Shown: piece after piece, positions 7,032-17,174 of the stretch
How positions within the stretch are numbered: position 1 is the first letter of the stretch
Layout: each line of letters begins with the position of its first letter
Source of the DNA: Pseudomonadota bacterium
Lineage (GTDB): Bacteria > Pseudomonadota > Alphaproteobacteria > GCA-2731375
Assembly: GCA_027623205.1 (NCBI GenBank)
Contig: JAQBYC010000024.1
Coordinates: 1 to 48,413, forward strand
Reading direction: 5' to 3'
Length of the DNA stretch: 48,413 nucleotides
Notes under the pieces: generated by a model
What the model was told of the DNA's origin: nothing
What the model saw: only the letters and a program-made list of their open reading frames with translations
Database searches by the model: none
Program-made: the position numbers and the translations under genes

Positions 7032-9710
7032 CTAGCCTTCCGAAATCGATTCGATGGCTTCCTCAATGACGGTCAACGCCCGATCGGCCCCGACACCGTT
7101 TGGTCCGCCCGCCTGGGCCATGTCTGGGCGGCCGCCACCGCCCTTGCCGCCCACCAACGCCGCGCCGATACGAACCAGGTCAACAGCGCTGAGACGGTCC
7201 GTTAAATCCTCGGTAACGCCAATGGTCAGGGCCGCCTTGCCGTCGCTGACGGCGATAAAGGCAACCACGCCCGAGCCTAGTTTCTTCTTTGCGGCATCCA
7301 CCATGGCGCGCAGTTCCTTGGCCGGCACATCGTCCAAGCGGCGGCCTAAAAAAGCGATCCCTCCCACGTCCCTGGTGCCATCTTCGCCACCGCCAGCGGC
7401 ATCGCCGCCACCAATGTCGCCAAGGGCTATCTTCTGACGCGCCTGGCTCAGGTCACGCTCCAGCTTCTTGCGCTCCTCCATCAAAGCATTGATCCGCTCG
7501 GGCAGATCGGCCGGGGTGGTTTTCAACATCCCCGCCGCCGCGCGCAACCGGCTATCCTGGGTATGAAAATGTTCCAGGGCGGCGGCCCCGGTCAAGGCCT
7601 CGATCCGACGCACGCCGGCCGCAACCGCGCTTTCACCAAGCACCGTGAAGGCGCCAATATCGCCGGTCCGACGCACATGGGTACCGCCGCACAGCTCCGT
7701 CGAATAAGGCCCCCCGTCGCCGTCACCAACGCCCATGGAAACGACCCGAACCTCGTCGCCGTATTTTTCGCCAAACAGCGCCAACGCGCCCTGTTCCACG
7801 GCTTCCTCCGGCGTCATCTGTCCGGTGCGCACGGCGGTGTTGGCGCGGATCTGCTGGTTGACGTCCCGCTCGATCTGGGCCAGTTCCGCGATCTCCAGCG
7901 CCTTGGGGTGGCTGACATCAAAGCGCAGGCGGTCAGGCGCCACCAGGGAGCCCTTCTGGGTGACATGAGCGCCCAGGCGGTTGCGCATGGCCGCGTGCAA
8001 CAGATGGGTCGCGGAATGGTTGGCGCGCAACTGATTGCGCCGGTCGGTATCGACCGCCATTTCCACCGCATCGCCGAGCTTCACGGCGCCGCCCTGCACG
8101 GTGCCGCGATGGACGTGCAGGTCGCCCACCCGCTTTTGCGTATCGGCGATCTCGACGCGCACCCCGGCAGGACCGCGAAACTGCCCGGCATCGCCCTGTT
8201 GGCCACCGGATTCCCCATAGAACGGCGTCTGATTGACCAGGATCGAAACGTCCGTCCCGGTTGCAGCCGCATCCACCCTGGCGCCATCGACGACCAGGGC
8301 CAGTACTTCGCCTTCGGCCCGGTCCTTGTCGTAGCCGAGGAATTCCGTAGCGCCGCATTCTTCGCGCAATTCGAACCATATGCGATCCGTGCCGGTATCG
8401 CCGGAGCCGGCCCAACTGGCCCTGGCCTCGGCCCGTTGCCGGTCCATCGCCACATCAAAGCCTTCGGTATCGACGGCGCGGTTCTGGCCGCGCAACACGT
8501 CCTGGGTCAAATCCAGGGGAAAGCCATAAGTATCATAAAGACGGAAGGCGATATCGCCGGGCAGCGCCTGTCCCTCGCCCAGTTTGTCGACTTCGCCCAT
8601 CAGTAGATGCAGACCGCGGTCCAGGGTTTGCTTAAACCGGCTTTCCTCGCCACGCAGGGTTTCCGTGATCAGGGCCTCGGCCCGCACCAGTTCCGGGAAA
8701 GCCTGGCCCATCGTGCCCACCAAGGTCGGCACCAGGCGCCACATCAGAGGATCGTTGGCCCCCATCATATGGGCATGGCGCATGGCCCGGCGCATGATCC
8801 GCCGCAGGACATAGCCGCGCCCCTCATTGGAGGGCAAGACCCCGTCGGCGATCAGGAACGATGATGCCCGCAGGTGATCGGCGATGACCTTGTGACCGGA
8901 TTTGTGCGGACCCTCGACGGGAATATTGGTGTACCCGGCTGAGGCGTCCATGATGGTGCGCAACAGATCGATGTCATAATTGTCGTTGGTACCCTGCAAC
9001 AGCGCCGTCAGACGCTCCAACCCCATGCCCGTGTCGATGGACGGCTTCGGCAGTTCGACGCGTTGATCCGCGTTCACCTGCTCAAATTGCATGAAAACCA
9101 AATTCCAGATCTCGATAAAGCGGTCGCCGTCTTCATCCGGGCTGCCGGGCGGGCCGCCGGCGATGCCCGGTCCGTGATCGAAAAAAATCTCCGAACAGGG
9201 GCCGCATGGGCCAACGTCGCCCATGGCCCAGAAATTGTCCGATGTGGCGATGCGGATAATCCGTTCTTCGGGCAGACCGGCGATCTTGCGCCACAGATCG
9301 AAGGCCTGATCATCGTCATGATAGACGGTGACCAGCAGGCGGTCCTTGTCCAGTCCATATTCCCTGGTAACCAGGTTCCAGGCCAGCTCAATCGCCAGTT
9401 CCTTGAAGTAGTCACCGAACGAGAAATTGCCCAGCATTTCGAAGAATGTGTGATGGCGCGCGGTATAGCCTACATTGTCCAAATCGTTATGCTTGCCGCC
9501 GGCGCGGACGCATTTTTGCGATGTCACGGCGCGTTTGTAGGGCCGCGTCTCGGCCCCGGTGAAGACGTTCTTGAATTGCACCATCCCGGCGTTGGTAAAC
9601 ATCAGGGTGGGGTCGTTGTGGGGCACCAGGGACGAAGACGAGACGACCTCGTGCCCCGCCGCCGCGAAATAATCCAGAAACGCCTTGCGGATATCGTTCG
9701 CGCTTTGCAT
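7032..9710 (-). CDS. alaS: Alanyl-tRNA synthetase
   Basis: An 892-residue class II alanyl-tRNA synthetase that charges tRNA-Ala. The N-terminal catalytic core is typical ([20 protein letters not shown], then [10 protein letters not shown] and the [14 protein letters not shown] region). The editing domain holds the zinc-site [12 protein letters not shown] and the later CGGTHV. The C-terminal DHHA1 domain ends with the Gly-rich [17 protein letters not shown]. Length is normal. In many Alphaproteobacteria recA lies just upstream; here the upstream neighbour is an unrelated exported protein instead. About 150 bases (9711-9861) separate it from that gene, and I see no T-box-like or other leader structure there. 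Confidence 0.98.
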   Translation of the reverse strand: MQSANDIRKAFLDYFAAAGHEVVSSSSLVPHNDPTLMFTNAGMVQFKNVFTGAETRPYKRAVTSQKCVRAGGKHNDLDNVGYTARHHTFFEMLGNFSFGDYFKELAIELAWNLVTREYGLDKDRLLVTVYHDDDQAFDLWRKIAGLPEERIIRIATSDNFWAMGDVGPCGPCSEIFFDHGPGIAGGPPGSPDEDGDRFIEIWNLVFMQFEQVNADQRVELPKPSIDTGMGLERLTALLQGTNDNYDIDLLRTIMDASAGYTNIPVEGPHKSGHKVIADHLRASSFLIADGVLPSNEGRGYVLRRIMRRAMRHAHMMGANDPLMWRLVPTLVGTMGQAFPELVRAEALITETLRGEESRFKQTLDRGLHLLMGEVDKLGEGQALPGDIAFRLYDTYGFPLDLTQDVLRGQNRAVDTEGFDVAMDRQRAEARASWAGSGDTGTDRIWFELREECGATEFLGYDKDRAEGEVLALVVDGARVDAAATGTDVSILVNQTPFYGESGGQQGDAGQFRGPAGVRVEIADTQKRVGDLHVHRGTVQGGAVKLGDAVEMAVDTDRRNQLRANHSATHLLHAAMRNRLGAHVTQKGSLVAPDRLRFDVSHPKALEIAELAQIERDVNQQIRANTAVRTGQMTPEEAVEQGALALFGEKYGDEVRVVSMGVGDGDGGPYSTELCGGTHVRRTGDIGAFTVLGESAVAAGVRRIEALTGAAALEHFHTQDSRLRAAAGMLKTTPADLPERINALMEERKKLERDLSQARQKIALGDIGGGDAAGGGEDGTRDVGGIAFLGRRLDDVPAKELRAMVDAAKKKLGSGVVAFIAVSDGKAALTIGVTEDLTDRLSAVDLVRIGAALVGGKGGGGRPDMAQAGGPNGVGADRALTVIEEAIESISEG

Positions 9711-9861
9711 CTCGTCCTATCCACCCACTGTCATATTCTGAATTCCGATCGACGAATTCGAACGGCCAAATTCGCACCGCGCGGCGAACGCGCAAGGCGG
9801 GCGGAAAATAGCCCCCCGGCCGCGCACTGTCCAGCAGCGCAGGCGACGCGATGGCCGCCAA

Positions 9862-10311
9862 CTACTTTTCCAAAATCGGCCGGCAGGCGCCGAAATGCTG
9901 GAACGTCTTGGGTGGTTCCGTAGCCATATGAACAGAGTGGCTGGCCAATAATGCTCCCTCGTCGCGGGCGAACTGACCATGCACCGAGGTGACGTTCAAA
10001 TCGCCACCTGCCGTGAAACCGAGAAAATGGCGGACCCTCGACAGGGCGATCATTTCCAGGTGAGCGGCGCCCTCCCGGCTGACGGCCTTGGCGTTGCCGC
10101 GTGCCGTATCGATGGCCTCGATCGTGAAGGAAAATCCCTTTTGCGGGCGGGTCTGATAGGCACCAAATTCCCAGTCCGTCTCTATGGCGTTTTGAAAGAC
10201 ACAGCGCAGGGAGGTGGCGGCGGCCAGTGCCGCGGCCGCGTCCTGTCCCGCCGCCGCCCCAGCCGGACCAGGCAGGCCTAAGGCAAACATCAAGATGGGA
10301 AGCATGCGCAT
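9862..10311 (-). CDS. Exported protein of unknown function
   Basis: A 149-residue protein with a signal peptide (about residues 1-22, MLPILMFALGLPGPAGA) and a mature domain containing two cysteines (LRCVFQNAIETDW and FGACRPIL), possibly forming a disulphide. I do not recognise the family. The middle (FSFTIEAIDTARGNAKAVSREG, then RHFLGFTAGGDLNVTSV) looks like an antiparallel beta fold. It is divergent from glutathione reductase with about 150 bases between, and upstream of alaS on the same strand. A second ATG two codons in is an equally possible start. Probably periplasmic. Confidence 0.65.
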   Translation of the reverse strand: MRMLPILMFALGLPGPAGAAAGQDAAAALAAATSLRCVFQNAIETDWEFGAYQTRPQKGFSFTIEAIDTARGNAKAVSREGAAHLEMIALSRVRHFLGFTAGGDLNVTSVHGQFARDEGALLASHSVHMATEPPKTFQHFGACRPILEK

Positions 10312-10461
10312 ATTGGAACCTACTGTTAGCTAACGCCTTTCGGCGTTCAAGATTACGTCATGTTTTAGCGGGCAATCTTGGAATTGCCAACGGTGATGCC
10401 TAGTTGCGTATGGGAAAGCATGATATTGCAGACCTTGCTGTCTGCCTTTGGGGGAAAAATT

Positions 10462-11835
10462 ATGGCCTACGATTTTGACCTGTTCGTAATCGGCGCCGGT
10501 TCGGGTGGCGTGCGGGCATCGCGCATTGCCGCCGGCCATGGCGCCCGCGTGGCCATAGCCGAGGAATACCGCTATGGCGGCACCTGCGTCATCCGGGGCT
10601 GCGTGCCCAAAAAGCTGTTCGTCTATGCCTCCCATTTCTCGGAAGATTTCGAGGATGCGGCGGCCTTTGGCTGGACGGTGGGCAAGGCCAGCTTCGATTG
10701 GTCCAAGCTTGTGGCCAACAAAGACCGTGAAATCGACCGTCTGAACGGCATCTACATCAAGCTGTTGGATTCGGCCGGCGTGCGCCGCTATGACGGCCGG
10801 GCGCGTCTAAGCGATGCCCACACCATCGAAATTGCCGGCGATGCGGTCACCGCCGGGCATATTTTGCTGGCCACCGGCGGCACTCCGACCATGCCGGATC
10901 TCCCAGGCATCGAGCATGCCATCAGCTCGAACGAGGCGTTTCATCTGGAAACCCTGCCCGAACATATTACCATCGTGGGGGGCGGTTATATCGCCGTGGA
11001 ATTCGCCGGCATTTTCAATGGCCTGGGCCGCTCGGTCACCCAGTTGTACCGCGGCGAGCAGATCCTGCGCGGCTTTGACTGGGACGTACGCCATCACCTG
11101 GCCGGCGAGATCCGCAAAAAAGGCATCGACCTGCGCACGGAAATCAACGTTACCGCCATCGAACCACACGGCGATGGCTATCGCCTGAGCCTGACCAACG
11201 GCGAGACCCTGGATACGGGTCTGATCATGTACGCCACCGGCCGCCACCCCAACAGTGGCGATATGGGTTTGGAAACCGTCGGCGTCGAACTGGCCAAGGG
11301 CGGCGCGGTAAAGGTGGATGCATGGTCGCAAACCAACATCCCCAACATTCACGCGGTTGGCGATCTGACCGACCGCATCGCCCTGACCCCGGTGGCCCTG
11401 ATGGAGGGGCATGCCTATGCCGATACGGTCTTTGGCAACCTGCCCCGCCAGCCCAATCACCGCGACGTCCCGGCGGCCGTTTTCAGCCAGCCCAGCGTCG
11501 GCAATGTCGGGCTGACAGAGGAACAGGCGCGGGCCGAAATCGGCGCCGTCGATATCTACAAATCCACCTTCAAGCCCATGAAGCACACCCTGACGGGCAG
11601 CGACGAGCTGACCCTGATGAAACTGATCGTGGACAGCAAAACGGACCGGGTGCTGGGCTGCCACGTGGTCGGCCCCGACGCGGCCGAAATGGTGCAGGGC
11701 ATCGGCATCGCCCTGAAATGCAACGCCACCAAGGCGCAGTTCGATGCCACGGTGGGCATTCACCCGTCAGCGGCGGAAGAACTGGTGACCATGCGGACAA
11801 AATGGGCCGCGCCCGAAACCCAGGCGGCGGAGTAA
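10462..11835 (+). CDS. gor: Glutathione-disulfide reductase
   Basis: A 457-residue FAD-dependent pyridine nucleotide disulphide oxidoreductase that keeps glutathione reduced with NADPH. It shows the FAD-binding FVIGAGSGGVRASR at 8-21 and the redox-active cysteines in GGTCVIRGCVPKKL (C42 and C47, the CxxxxC pattern). The NAD(P) Rossmann segment GGGYIAVEFAGIFNGLG, the second FAD motif HAVGDLTDRIALTP and the catalytic C-terminal HPSAAEELVTMR are also present. The start at 10462 is preferred over the in-frame ATG at 10378 because it follows GGGGGAAA by a proper distance and matches the family N terminus. It appears to be a single-gene unit, serving cytosolic redox balance. Confidence 0.96.
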   Translation: MAYDFDLFVIGAGSGGVRASRIAAGHGARVAIAEEYRYGGTCVIRGCVPKKLFVYASHFSEDFEDAAAFGWTVGKASFDWSKLVANKDREIDRLNGIYIKLLDSAGVRRYDGRARLSDAHTIEIAGDAVTAGHILLATGGTPTMPDLPGIEHAISSNEAFHLETLPEHITIVGGGYIAVEFAGIFNGLGRSVTQLYRGEQILRGFDWDVRHHLAGEIRKKGIDLRTEINVTAIEPHGDGYRLSLTNGETLDTGLIMYATGRHPNSGDMGLETVGVELAKGGAVKVDAWSQTNIPNIHAVGDLTDRIALTPVALMEGHAYADTVFGNLPRQPNHRDVPAAVFSQPSVGNVGLTEEQARAEIGAVDIYKSTFKPMKHTLTGSDELTLMKLIVDSKTDRVLGCHVVGPDAAEMVQGIGIALKCNATKAQFDATVGIHPSAAEELVTMRTKWAAPETQAAE

Positions 11836-12062
11836 TTGGAAGATTGTCGCAATATTTGTGTATTGCCAGATGTGCTTCGGACACCTTTTTAAGGGTCCCG
11901 GCGCCCCGTTTTAAGCGGGCCAAGACCATGGCAACGGCGTTTGCGCCGCGCCCCATCGACGAACACATCCACTTCGTAAGTTGCCGATAGGTTCAGATAC
12001 ATAGTGTGCCATTCGAACATGCGCGCCAGGGGTGGTACGGTGCATATTCATTGCGGCACCAC

Positions 12063-12341
12063 ATGTCAGTCGAAGCAATCCCTATCGAAGACTTTCACCC
12101 CGGCGAAGTGACCGCGCAGCGGCGTTGTGGCACACCCGGACTTTGGGATCGGACCAGGGCCCAACAACTGCTGTGGCATGCCATGCCAGAGGTCTTCCAC
12201 GCCGGGATCGAAGCCGCGCCATTTTTCCTGCTATCCGCCGCCGCCCGGGCCGGCGGCTGTGATTGCTCGTTCAAGGGCGGCGGGAGAAAATGGCGGTCGA
12301 TCGGCAATCCGCCGCGACTGCAGTATTCGCGGCCGCCATAG
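12063..12341 (+). pseudogene. Probable remnant of a PNPOx-like FMN-binding protein
   Basis: A 92-codon frame begins MSVEAIPIEDFHPGEVTAQ. It resembles the start of the pyridoxamine 5'-phosphate oxidase-like family, in which an N-terminal FHxG..xxQ segment is followed about 50 residues later by FFxLxTA...GxxDCSxKGG; here PFFLLSAAARAGG and CDCSFKGG are seen. After KGG the family's PGFVRVL block is absent in all three forward frames, and the frame stops. Full-length members exceed 150 residues, so this looks truncated or frameshifted. The rest of 11836-12502 (667 bases between gor and the DAHP synthase gene) holds nothing else I can support. Recognition rests on remembered family patterns. Confidence 0.45.
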
Positions 12342-12502
12342 TGTGGTCGAGTTGGCTGGCCGCGCCATCGCGTCTGCGCGCCTATCGTACTGATGCGGGC
12401 CGGCGAGAAAACCAAGCGGGGCACCGCCATCGGGTCTGAAAGCTTGGAAAACTCAAAAGCTTACCGTATATAGGGCGCTTCTTTCTGGTTAGGAATGAAG
12501 AC

Positions 12503-13897
12503 ATGGCTCAGCAATGGACCCCTGATGGCTGGCGGCAGCGCCCGGCCCTGCAAATGCCGGACTATGCCGATGCCGCCGCATTGGCCGGTGTGCTGGACAA
12601 GCTGCACAGCTTTCCGCCATTGGTTTTCGCGGGCGAAGTGAACGCCCTGCGCCGCTGTCTGGCCCAGGTATCGGAAGGCAATGGCTTTCTGCTGCAGGGC
12701 GGCGATTGCGCCGAAAGCTTCGCGGAATTCCATCCCAACAATATCCGCGATACCTTTCGCGTCTTGATGCAGATGGCCGTTATCCTAACCTTTGGCGGCG
12801 CCGTCCCGGTGGTCAAGGTAGGCCGTATGGCCGGACAGTTCGCCAAGCCGCGCTCCAGCCCAACGGAAGTGATCGATGGCGTCGAACTGCCGATCTATCG
12901 GGGCGACATCGTGAACGGCATTGAGTTCGAGGACGCCGCGCGCCAACCTGATCCGAACCGTCTCTTGACCGCCTATAGCCAGGCGGCGGCGACACTGAAT
13001 TTGCTGCGCGCCTTCGCGCAAGGCGGCTATGCCGACCTGCACGAGATCCATCGCTGGAACCTTGGCTTTGTCGAAGGCACCGAGGCAGCGACCCGATACC
13101 GGGAAATGTGCGGCCGTATTACGGAAGCTCTGGAATTCATGGAGGCCTGCGGCATCAACGGTGACAGCGTCCCGGCAATGCGCCAAACGGATTTCTACAC
13201 CTCCCACGAAGCGTTGTTGCTGAATTATGAAGAATCGATGACGCGTCAGGACACCATCACCCGCGTTGGCGGCTGGTACGACACCTCGGCCCACATGGTC
13301 TGGATCGGCGACCGAACACGTCAGGCGGACGGCGCCCATGTCGAATATTGCCGGGGCATCAACAATCCTCTGGGGCTGAAAGCCGGCCCGACGATGGAAC
13401 GCGACGATCTGATCCGGCTGATGGACACCCTGAACCCGGTGAACCAGGCCGGACGCCTGACCATCATCTGCCGCATGGGTGATGACCAAGTGATGGAAAA
13501 ACTGCCGCCCCTGATCCGCGCGGTCAAGGACGAGGGGCGCAAAGTTGTCTGGTCCTGCGATCCCATGCACGGCAACACAATCAAGTCATCGACCGGCTAC
13601 AAGACCCGGCCGTTCGACCGCATTCTAGCCGAGGTGCGCGGCTTCTTTGCGGTCCATCAGGGCGAAGGCACCCACGCCGGCGGCGTACACGTGGAGATGA
13701 CCGGGCAAAACGTGACCGAGTGCCTGGGTGGGGCGCAATTCATCGATGAGGGGCAATTGGCCTCGCGCTATCATACCCATTGCGATCCGCGCCTGAATGC
13801 GTCCCAAAGCCTGGAATTATCATTCCTGATTGCGGAAATGCTGAAACAGCAACGTCCGGTGCCGCAATTGGCGACAGCAGTGGACGCCGCACAATAG
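12503..13897 (+). CDS. Class II 3-deoxy-7-phosphoheptulonate synthase
   Basis: A 464-residue class II (plant/AroH type) DAHP synthase that condenses phosphoenolpyruvate with erythrose 4-phosphate, the first step of the shikimate pathway to aromatic amino acids. Seen: [17 protein letters not shown] at the start, [11 protein letters not shown] near 72, [13 protein letters not shown] near 107, [13 protein letters not shown] near 350 and [15 protein letters not shown] near 394, all conserved metal or substrate segments. The ATG at 12503 has GGAATGAAG upstream. It is followed after 57 bases by a nicotinate phosphoribosyltransferase on the same strand, perhaps in one transcript. Feedback regulation cannot be judged from sequence. 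Confidence 0.96.
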   Translation: MAQQWTPDGWRQRPALQMPDYADAAALAGVLDKLHSFPPLVFAGEVNALRRCLAQVSEGNGFLLQGGDCAESFAEFHPNNIRDTFRVLMQMAVILTFGGAVPVVKVGRMAGQFAKPRSSPTEVIDGVELPIYRGDIVNGIEFEDAARQPDPNRLLTAYSQAAATLNLLRAFAQGGYADLHEIHRWNLGFVEGTEAATRYREMCGRITEALEFMEACGINGDSVPAMRQTDFYTSHEALLLNYEESMTRQDTITRVGGWYDTSAHMVWIGDRTRQADGAHVEYCRGINNPLGLKAGPTMERDDLIRLMDTLNPVNQAGRLTIICRMGDDQVMEKLPPLIRAVKDEGRKVVWSCDPMHGNTIKSSTGYKTRPFDRILAEVRGFFAVHQGEGTHAGGVHVEMTGQNVTECLGGAQFIDEGQLASRYHTHCDPRLNASQSLELSFLIAEMLKQQRPVPQLATAVDAAQ

Positions 13898-13954
13898 GCA
13901 ACGCTTTGGAACGGTACGGTATAAACCAAGCCGGAAGTTGCCGGGAGATGGCGC

Positions 13955-15100
13955 ATGACGGGCAGACGCTCAAATCAAGATGACGGTCTGGAAGGCGATG
14001 TCGACCGCTGGACCGATCAATATTTCAAGAAGACCCGCACCATCGTGCAGCGCAATGGCGATGCGCAGGTCACCTATGCCGTCTTCATGCGCCGCCCGGT
14101 CAGCTTTGCGCCCCGGTTAATGATCGACTGGCTGAAGCGGATCGCCACGGAACGGGGCGTCACTTTCGAGATCGAGAATCGTTTCGAGGAAGGTGATTGG
14201 GTCGGCGCCGGAGAGCCGCTGTTGTATCTGAGCGGTCCGCTGTCACAGTTGGTGGATTTGGAAACCTTGTATCTGCAAAAACTGGGAGCCTGCTGCGTGG
14301 CGGCCTACAACGCCTATCTAATGTGCGCTGCCCTGCCCGATTCACAATTCCTGGCTATGGACGCGCGCCACTGCGCCGGTCATGAAATGGCGGAAATGAT
14401 GGCCTATGCGGCCTCCGTCGGCAGCGAAGCGGCCCGGCGGGACCGGGACGCGGTCGGCTTTATCGGCAATGCGACGGACGCAACGGCGCATTTTTTCGGC
14501 AACGAAAAGGGCCTGGGCACCATGCCCCATGCCTTGATCGGTTATGCGGGGAGTACCTTGCGGGCGGCCGAAATGTATGCCGAAAGCTTTCCAGGCGAGC
14601 CCTTGACCGTCCTGGTCGACTATTTTGGGCACGAGATTACGGATGCCGTGGCGGTGTGCCGCCGGTTTCCGGATTTGGTCGAAGAAGGCGCCCTGGCCGT
14701 GCGCCTGGATACCCACGGCGGCCGTTTCGTCGAGGGGCTGGACACCCAGGCGTCTTACGCCGTGTTGGAACGCCATGTGCCGCGCGCGGTGCGGCAATAC
14801 CGCAATACGGAAGAACTGCGCTGGCTGGTCGGGACCGGCGTCTCCGCCGCCGCCATCTTTCATCTGCGCGATACTTTGGATGAAGCCGGCTTTCCGAATG
14901 CACGGATCGTTGCGTCCTCTGGCTTCAATTTCTTCAAATGCCAGGTCATGGGCAGTGTCAATGCGCCCATCGATGTGGTCGGCACCGGCTCTTACCTACC
15001 CGACGACTGGCGCGAGACCTATGCGACAGCGGATATCGTCGCCTACAATGGCAAAGCAGGCGTCAAGGTGGGGCGCGAGTTTCTGCTGCAACGCCGTTGA
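13955..15100 (+). CDS. pncB: Nicotinate phosphoribosyltransferase
   Basis: A 381-residue enzyme of the nicotinate phosphoribosyltransferase family, making nicotinate mononucleotide from nicotinate and PRPP in NAD salvage. The N terminus (TDQYFKKTRTIVQ) and LSGPLSQLVDLETLYLQ match the family. MDARHCAGHEM and VGFIGNATDATAHFFG correspond to the active-site region, and ASSGFNFFKCQVMGSVNAPIDVVGTGSYLPDDW to the phosphate-binding C-terminal barrel loops. GGGAG lies at a good distance before ATG 13955. Slightly shorter than classic PncB (about 400), fitting the alphaproteobacterial subgroup. A 7-9 base hairpin overlaps the stop codon (15087-15110) but lacks a T-run. Confidence 0.88.
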   Translation: MTGRRSNQDDGLEGDVDRWTDQYFKKTRTIVQRNGDAQVTYAVFMRRPVSFAPRLMIDWLKRIATERGVTFEIENRFEEGDWVGAGEPLLYLSGPLSQLVDLETLYLQKLGACCVAAYNAYLMCAALPDSQFLAMDARHCAGHEMAEMMAYAASVGSEAARRDRDAVGFIGNATDATAHFFGNEKGLGTMPHALIGYAGSTLRAAEMYAESFPGEPLTVLVDYFGHEITDAVAVCRRFPDLVEEGALAVRLDTHGGRFVEGLDTQASYAVLERHVPRAVRQYRNTEELRWLVGTGVSAAAIFHLRDTLDEAGFPNARIVASSGFNFFKCQVMGSVNAPIDVVGTGSYLPDDWRETYATADIVAYNGKAGVKVGREFLLQRR

Positions 15101-15157
15101 TGGCGTTGTAGGCATGGCTTTCATGATGCCACGCTGACCCGCCGGCCAGGTTGAAGC

Positions 15158-16045
15158 ATGTTCAAAAATTTGTCCGACGGCGCCAAGGGCGCCTGGTGCA
15201 TGATCGCCGGCACTCTGCTGCTGACCACCCAGGACGGCATTACCAAGTGGCTGACGGCGGACTACCATGCCGGCGAGATCCTGTTCTATCGTGGCATATT
15301 TACCTTTGTGCCCATCGCCCTTTTGGTGGCGCGGGCCGGAAGATGGCGGGTTCTGGCTTCGCGTAATCTAAAAGGAACCTTGCTTCGCGCCGGCCTGGGC
15401 ACCGCCACATCGATTTTTGTGGTCCTCTCTTTTCTTGATCTGCCCCTGGCCACGGCCCTGGCGATCATCTTTCTCGGCCCCGTCATGTTGACGGCCCTAT
15501 CGTTGCCCTTGCTGGACGAACGGGTCGGCTGGCGGCGCTGGGCCGCGGTCATTGTCGGCTTCGCCGGCGTCCTGATAATCGTCCGGCCCGGTGCCGAAGG
15601 GGTGCCGTTCTTTTATATCTTCCCGCTGATAACCGCCCTGCTGTCCGCCCTGCGTGATGTGGCGACCCGGCACCTGCGCGGCACCGAAAATTCCTTGTCA
15701 ATCCTGTTCTATTCCATGTTGGTGGCTATTGTGGCCGGCGGCGCCAGCCTGCCCTTGCTGGGCGGTCATTGGCCTGGCCTGCTTGATTGGAGCCTACTGG
15801 CGACCGCCGGCATACTGGTTGCCGTTTCGCACCTGCTGACGATCCAGGCCCTGTTGCTGGCGCCCGGCGGCACCGTCGCGCCGTTCAAGTACCTGTCCCT
15901 CGTTTGGGCCGGGGTGATCGGCTATGGCGTCTGGGGTGACGTGCCTGATCAATGGAAACTGGCCGGTGCGGCTCTGGTGGTGGGCGCCGGGCTTTTCATC
16001 CTGCACCGCGAGCTTATACCACCCCGCGTTGATAGGGACCCATAG
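15158..16045 (+). CDS. EamA/DMT superfamily transporter
   Basis: A 295-residue inner-membrane protein with about ten hydrophobic helices in two homologous halves, the EamA drug/metabolite transporter pattern. Typical segments are GITKWLTADYHAGEILFYRGIF in helix 1-2, LPLATALAIIFLGPVMLTALSLPLLDERVGWRRW closing the first half, and the second-half copy PGGTVAPFKYLSLVWAGVIGYGVWGD. The substrate cannot be predicted; relatives export amino acids, nucleosides or other metabolites, or import S-adenosylmethionine-like compounds. The last codons form one arm of a 12-base inverted repeat shared with the intergenic space before the convergent MDR gene. Confidence 0.88.
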   Translation: MFKNLSDGAKGAWCMIAGTLLLTTQDGITKWLTADYHAGEILFYRGIFTFVPIALLVARAGRWRVLASRNLKGTLLRAGLGTATSIFVVLSFLDLPLATALAIIFLGPVMLTALSLPLLDERVGWRRWAAVIVGFAGVLIIVRPGAEGVPFFYIFPLITALLSALRDVATRHLRGTENSLSILFYSMLVAIVAGGASLPLLGGHWPGLLDWSLLATAGILVAVSHLLTIQALLLAPGGTVAPFKYLSLVWAGVIGYGVWGDVPDQWKLAGAALVVGAGLFILHRELIPPRVDRDP

Positions 16046-16087
16046 AGACGCCTTGCGGGGGCTTTCGGGCAGGAGCGCGGGGTGGTA
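16017..16087. repeat. Perfect 12-base inverted repeat between convergent genes
   Basis: TACCACCCCGCG (16017-16028, overlapping the transporter's last codons) is matched by CGCGGGGTGGTA (16076-16087). The 47-base gap includes GC-rich TGCGGGGGCTTTCGGGCAGG. RNA from either strand could form a long stem here. No T-run follows, so a classical Rho-independent terminator is not supported, but a role at the ends of two converging transcripts is plausible. Confidence 0.6.
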
Positions 16088-16119
16088 CTAGGCGCCGATA
16101 ATTTGACGGTTCGTTCCCG

Positions 16120-17133
16120 TCATGCCGGCGGGTCACCGATCTGTATGATCTGCTTGCCGAAATTCTCACCCTTCAACATGCCGATGAAGGCTGCAGGCGC
16201 ATTCTCTATACCTTGGGTGATGTCCTCACGGTATTTGACCTTGCCGGCCGCCAGCCAGCCGGACATTTCGGCCATAAACGCCGCCTTCAGATCCATATGA
16301 TCGGAGACGATGAAGCCCTGCATCCGAATCTTGTTGCCAACCATGGTGCCAAGGTTCCGCACCCCCTCGGGCCGCTCCAAATTATACTGGCTGATCATGC
16401 CGCAGGCGACGATGCGCGCATAGGGATTAAGTTTCAGTAGGACCGCGTCCAGCATGGCACCGCCAACATTCTCGAAATAGACATCGATGCCATTGGGACA
16501 GGCCTGGGCCAGGCCATCACCCAGGGAAACTGCCGTCTTATAGTTGAAGGCGGCATCGAAGCCCAGTTCATCCCTGACATAGGCCACCTTGTCGTCGGAA
16601 CCGGCGCTACCCGCCACGTGACAACCCTGCAATTTGGCGATCTGCCCGGCAATCTGTCCGACCGCACCCGACGCGGCGGAGACGTAGACCGTCTCGCCGG
16701 TTTTTGGCTGGCCAATATTGCGCAGGCCGACCCAGGCGGTCATGCTGGGCATGCCCAGGACGCCAAGATAGTGCGACAGGGACGCGACATTGCCGTCAAC
16801 CTTGTTTACCTGACCTGCCTTGGCCACGGAATAGGTCTCCCAACCCAGGCGCCCTTCCACCAGATCACCTTTAGCCAGCGACGGATCATTGGATGCGGTC
16901 ACTTCGCCGACCGCTCCGGCCTGCAAAACCTGCCCCAGTTCAAATCCAGGGGTATAGGATTTCTGATCACGCATGCGGCCACGCATGTAGGGATCAAGCG
17001 ACATAAAGATGTTACGCACCTGCACTTCACCGGGTCCCGGTTCCCGCACGGGCCCCTTCGCTACTTCGAAATGCGAGGCGTCGACCCAGCCGGTGGGACG
17101 GGATTTGAACAAGATTTGTGTGTTTTCAGTCAT
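16120..17133 (-). CDS. NADP-dependent MDR-family oxidoreductase (CurA-like)
   Basis: A 337-residue zinc-independent medium-chain reductase of the leukotriene B4 12-hydroxydehydrogenase / CurA group, which reduces alpha,beta-unsaturated ketones with NADPH. Seen: SLDPYMRGRMRD near residue 50, VSAASGAVGQIAGQIAKLQG (the nucleotide-binding helix) near 150, then CHVAGSAGSDDKV and YFENVGGAMLDAVL. The zinc-ligand cysteines of alcohol dehydrogenases are absent, as in this subgroup. I start it at ATG 17133 (MTENTQILFK) rather than 17238, because the family begins there and the longer version would overlap the divergent gene at 17175. Cytosolic; the substrate is unknown, possibly quinones or enals. Confidence 0.92.
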   Translation of the reverse strand: MTENTQILFKSRPTGWVDASHFEVAKGPVREPGPGEVQVRNIFMSLDPYMRGRMRDQKSYTPGFELGQVLQAGAVGEVTASNDPSLAKGDLVEGRLGWETYSVAKAGQVNKVDGNVASLSHYLGVLGMPSMTAWVGLRNIGQPKTGETVYVSAASGAVGQIAGQIAKLQGCHVAGSAGSDDKVAYVRDELGFDAAFNYKTAVSLGDGLAQACPNGIDVYFENVGGAMLDAVLLKLNPYARIVACGMISQYNLERPEGVRNLGTMVGNKIRMQGFIVSDHMDLKAAFMAEMSGWLAAGKVKYREDITQGIENAPAAFIGMLKGENFGKQIIQIGDPPA

Positions 17134-17174
17134 TTTATGTCGACCCTGCTCTGAATCTGAAGTGGGTGAAGCAC

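Noticed and set aside
7563-8606. Long open frame opposite alaS
   Set aside because: Covers part of a clear alanyl-tRNA synthetase; the product is His/Gly/Ala-rich shadow sequence.
10807-11763. Long open frame opposite glutathione reductase
   Set aside because: The plus strand encodes all redox and FAD motifs; the opposite product has none.
15087-15110. Hairpin at the pncB stop codon considered as a terminator
   Set aside because: The CAACGCC/GGCGTTG stem is real, but no T-run follows and it includes coding bases.
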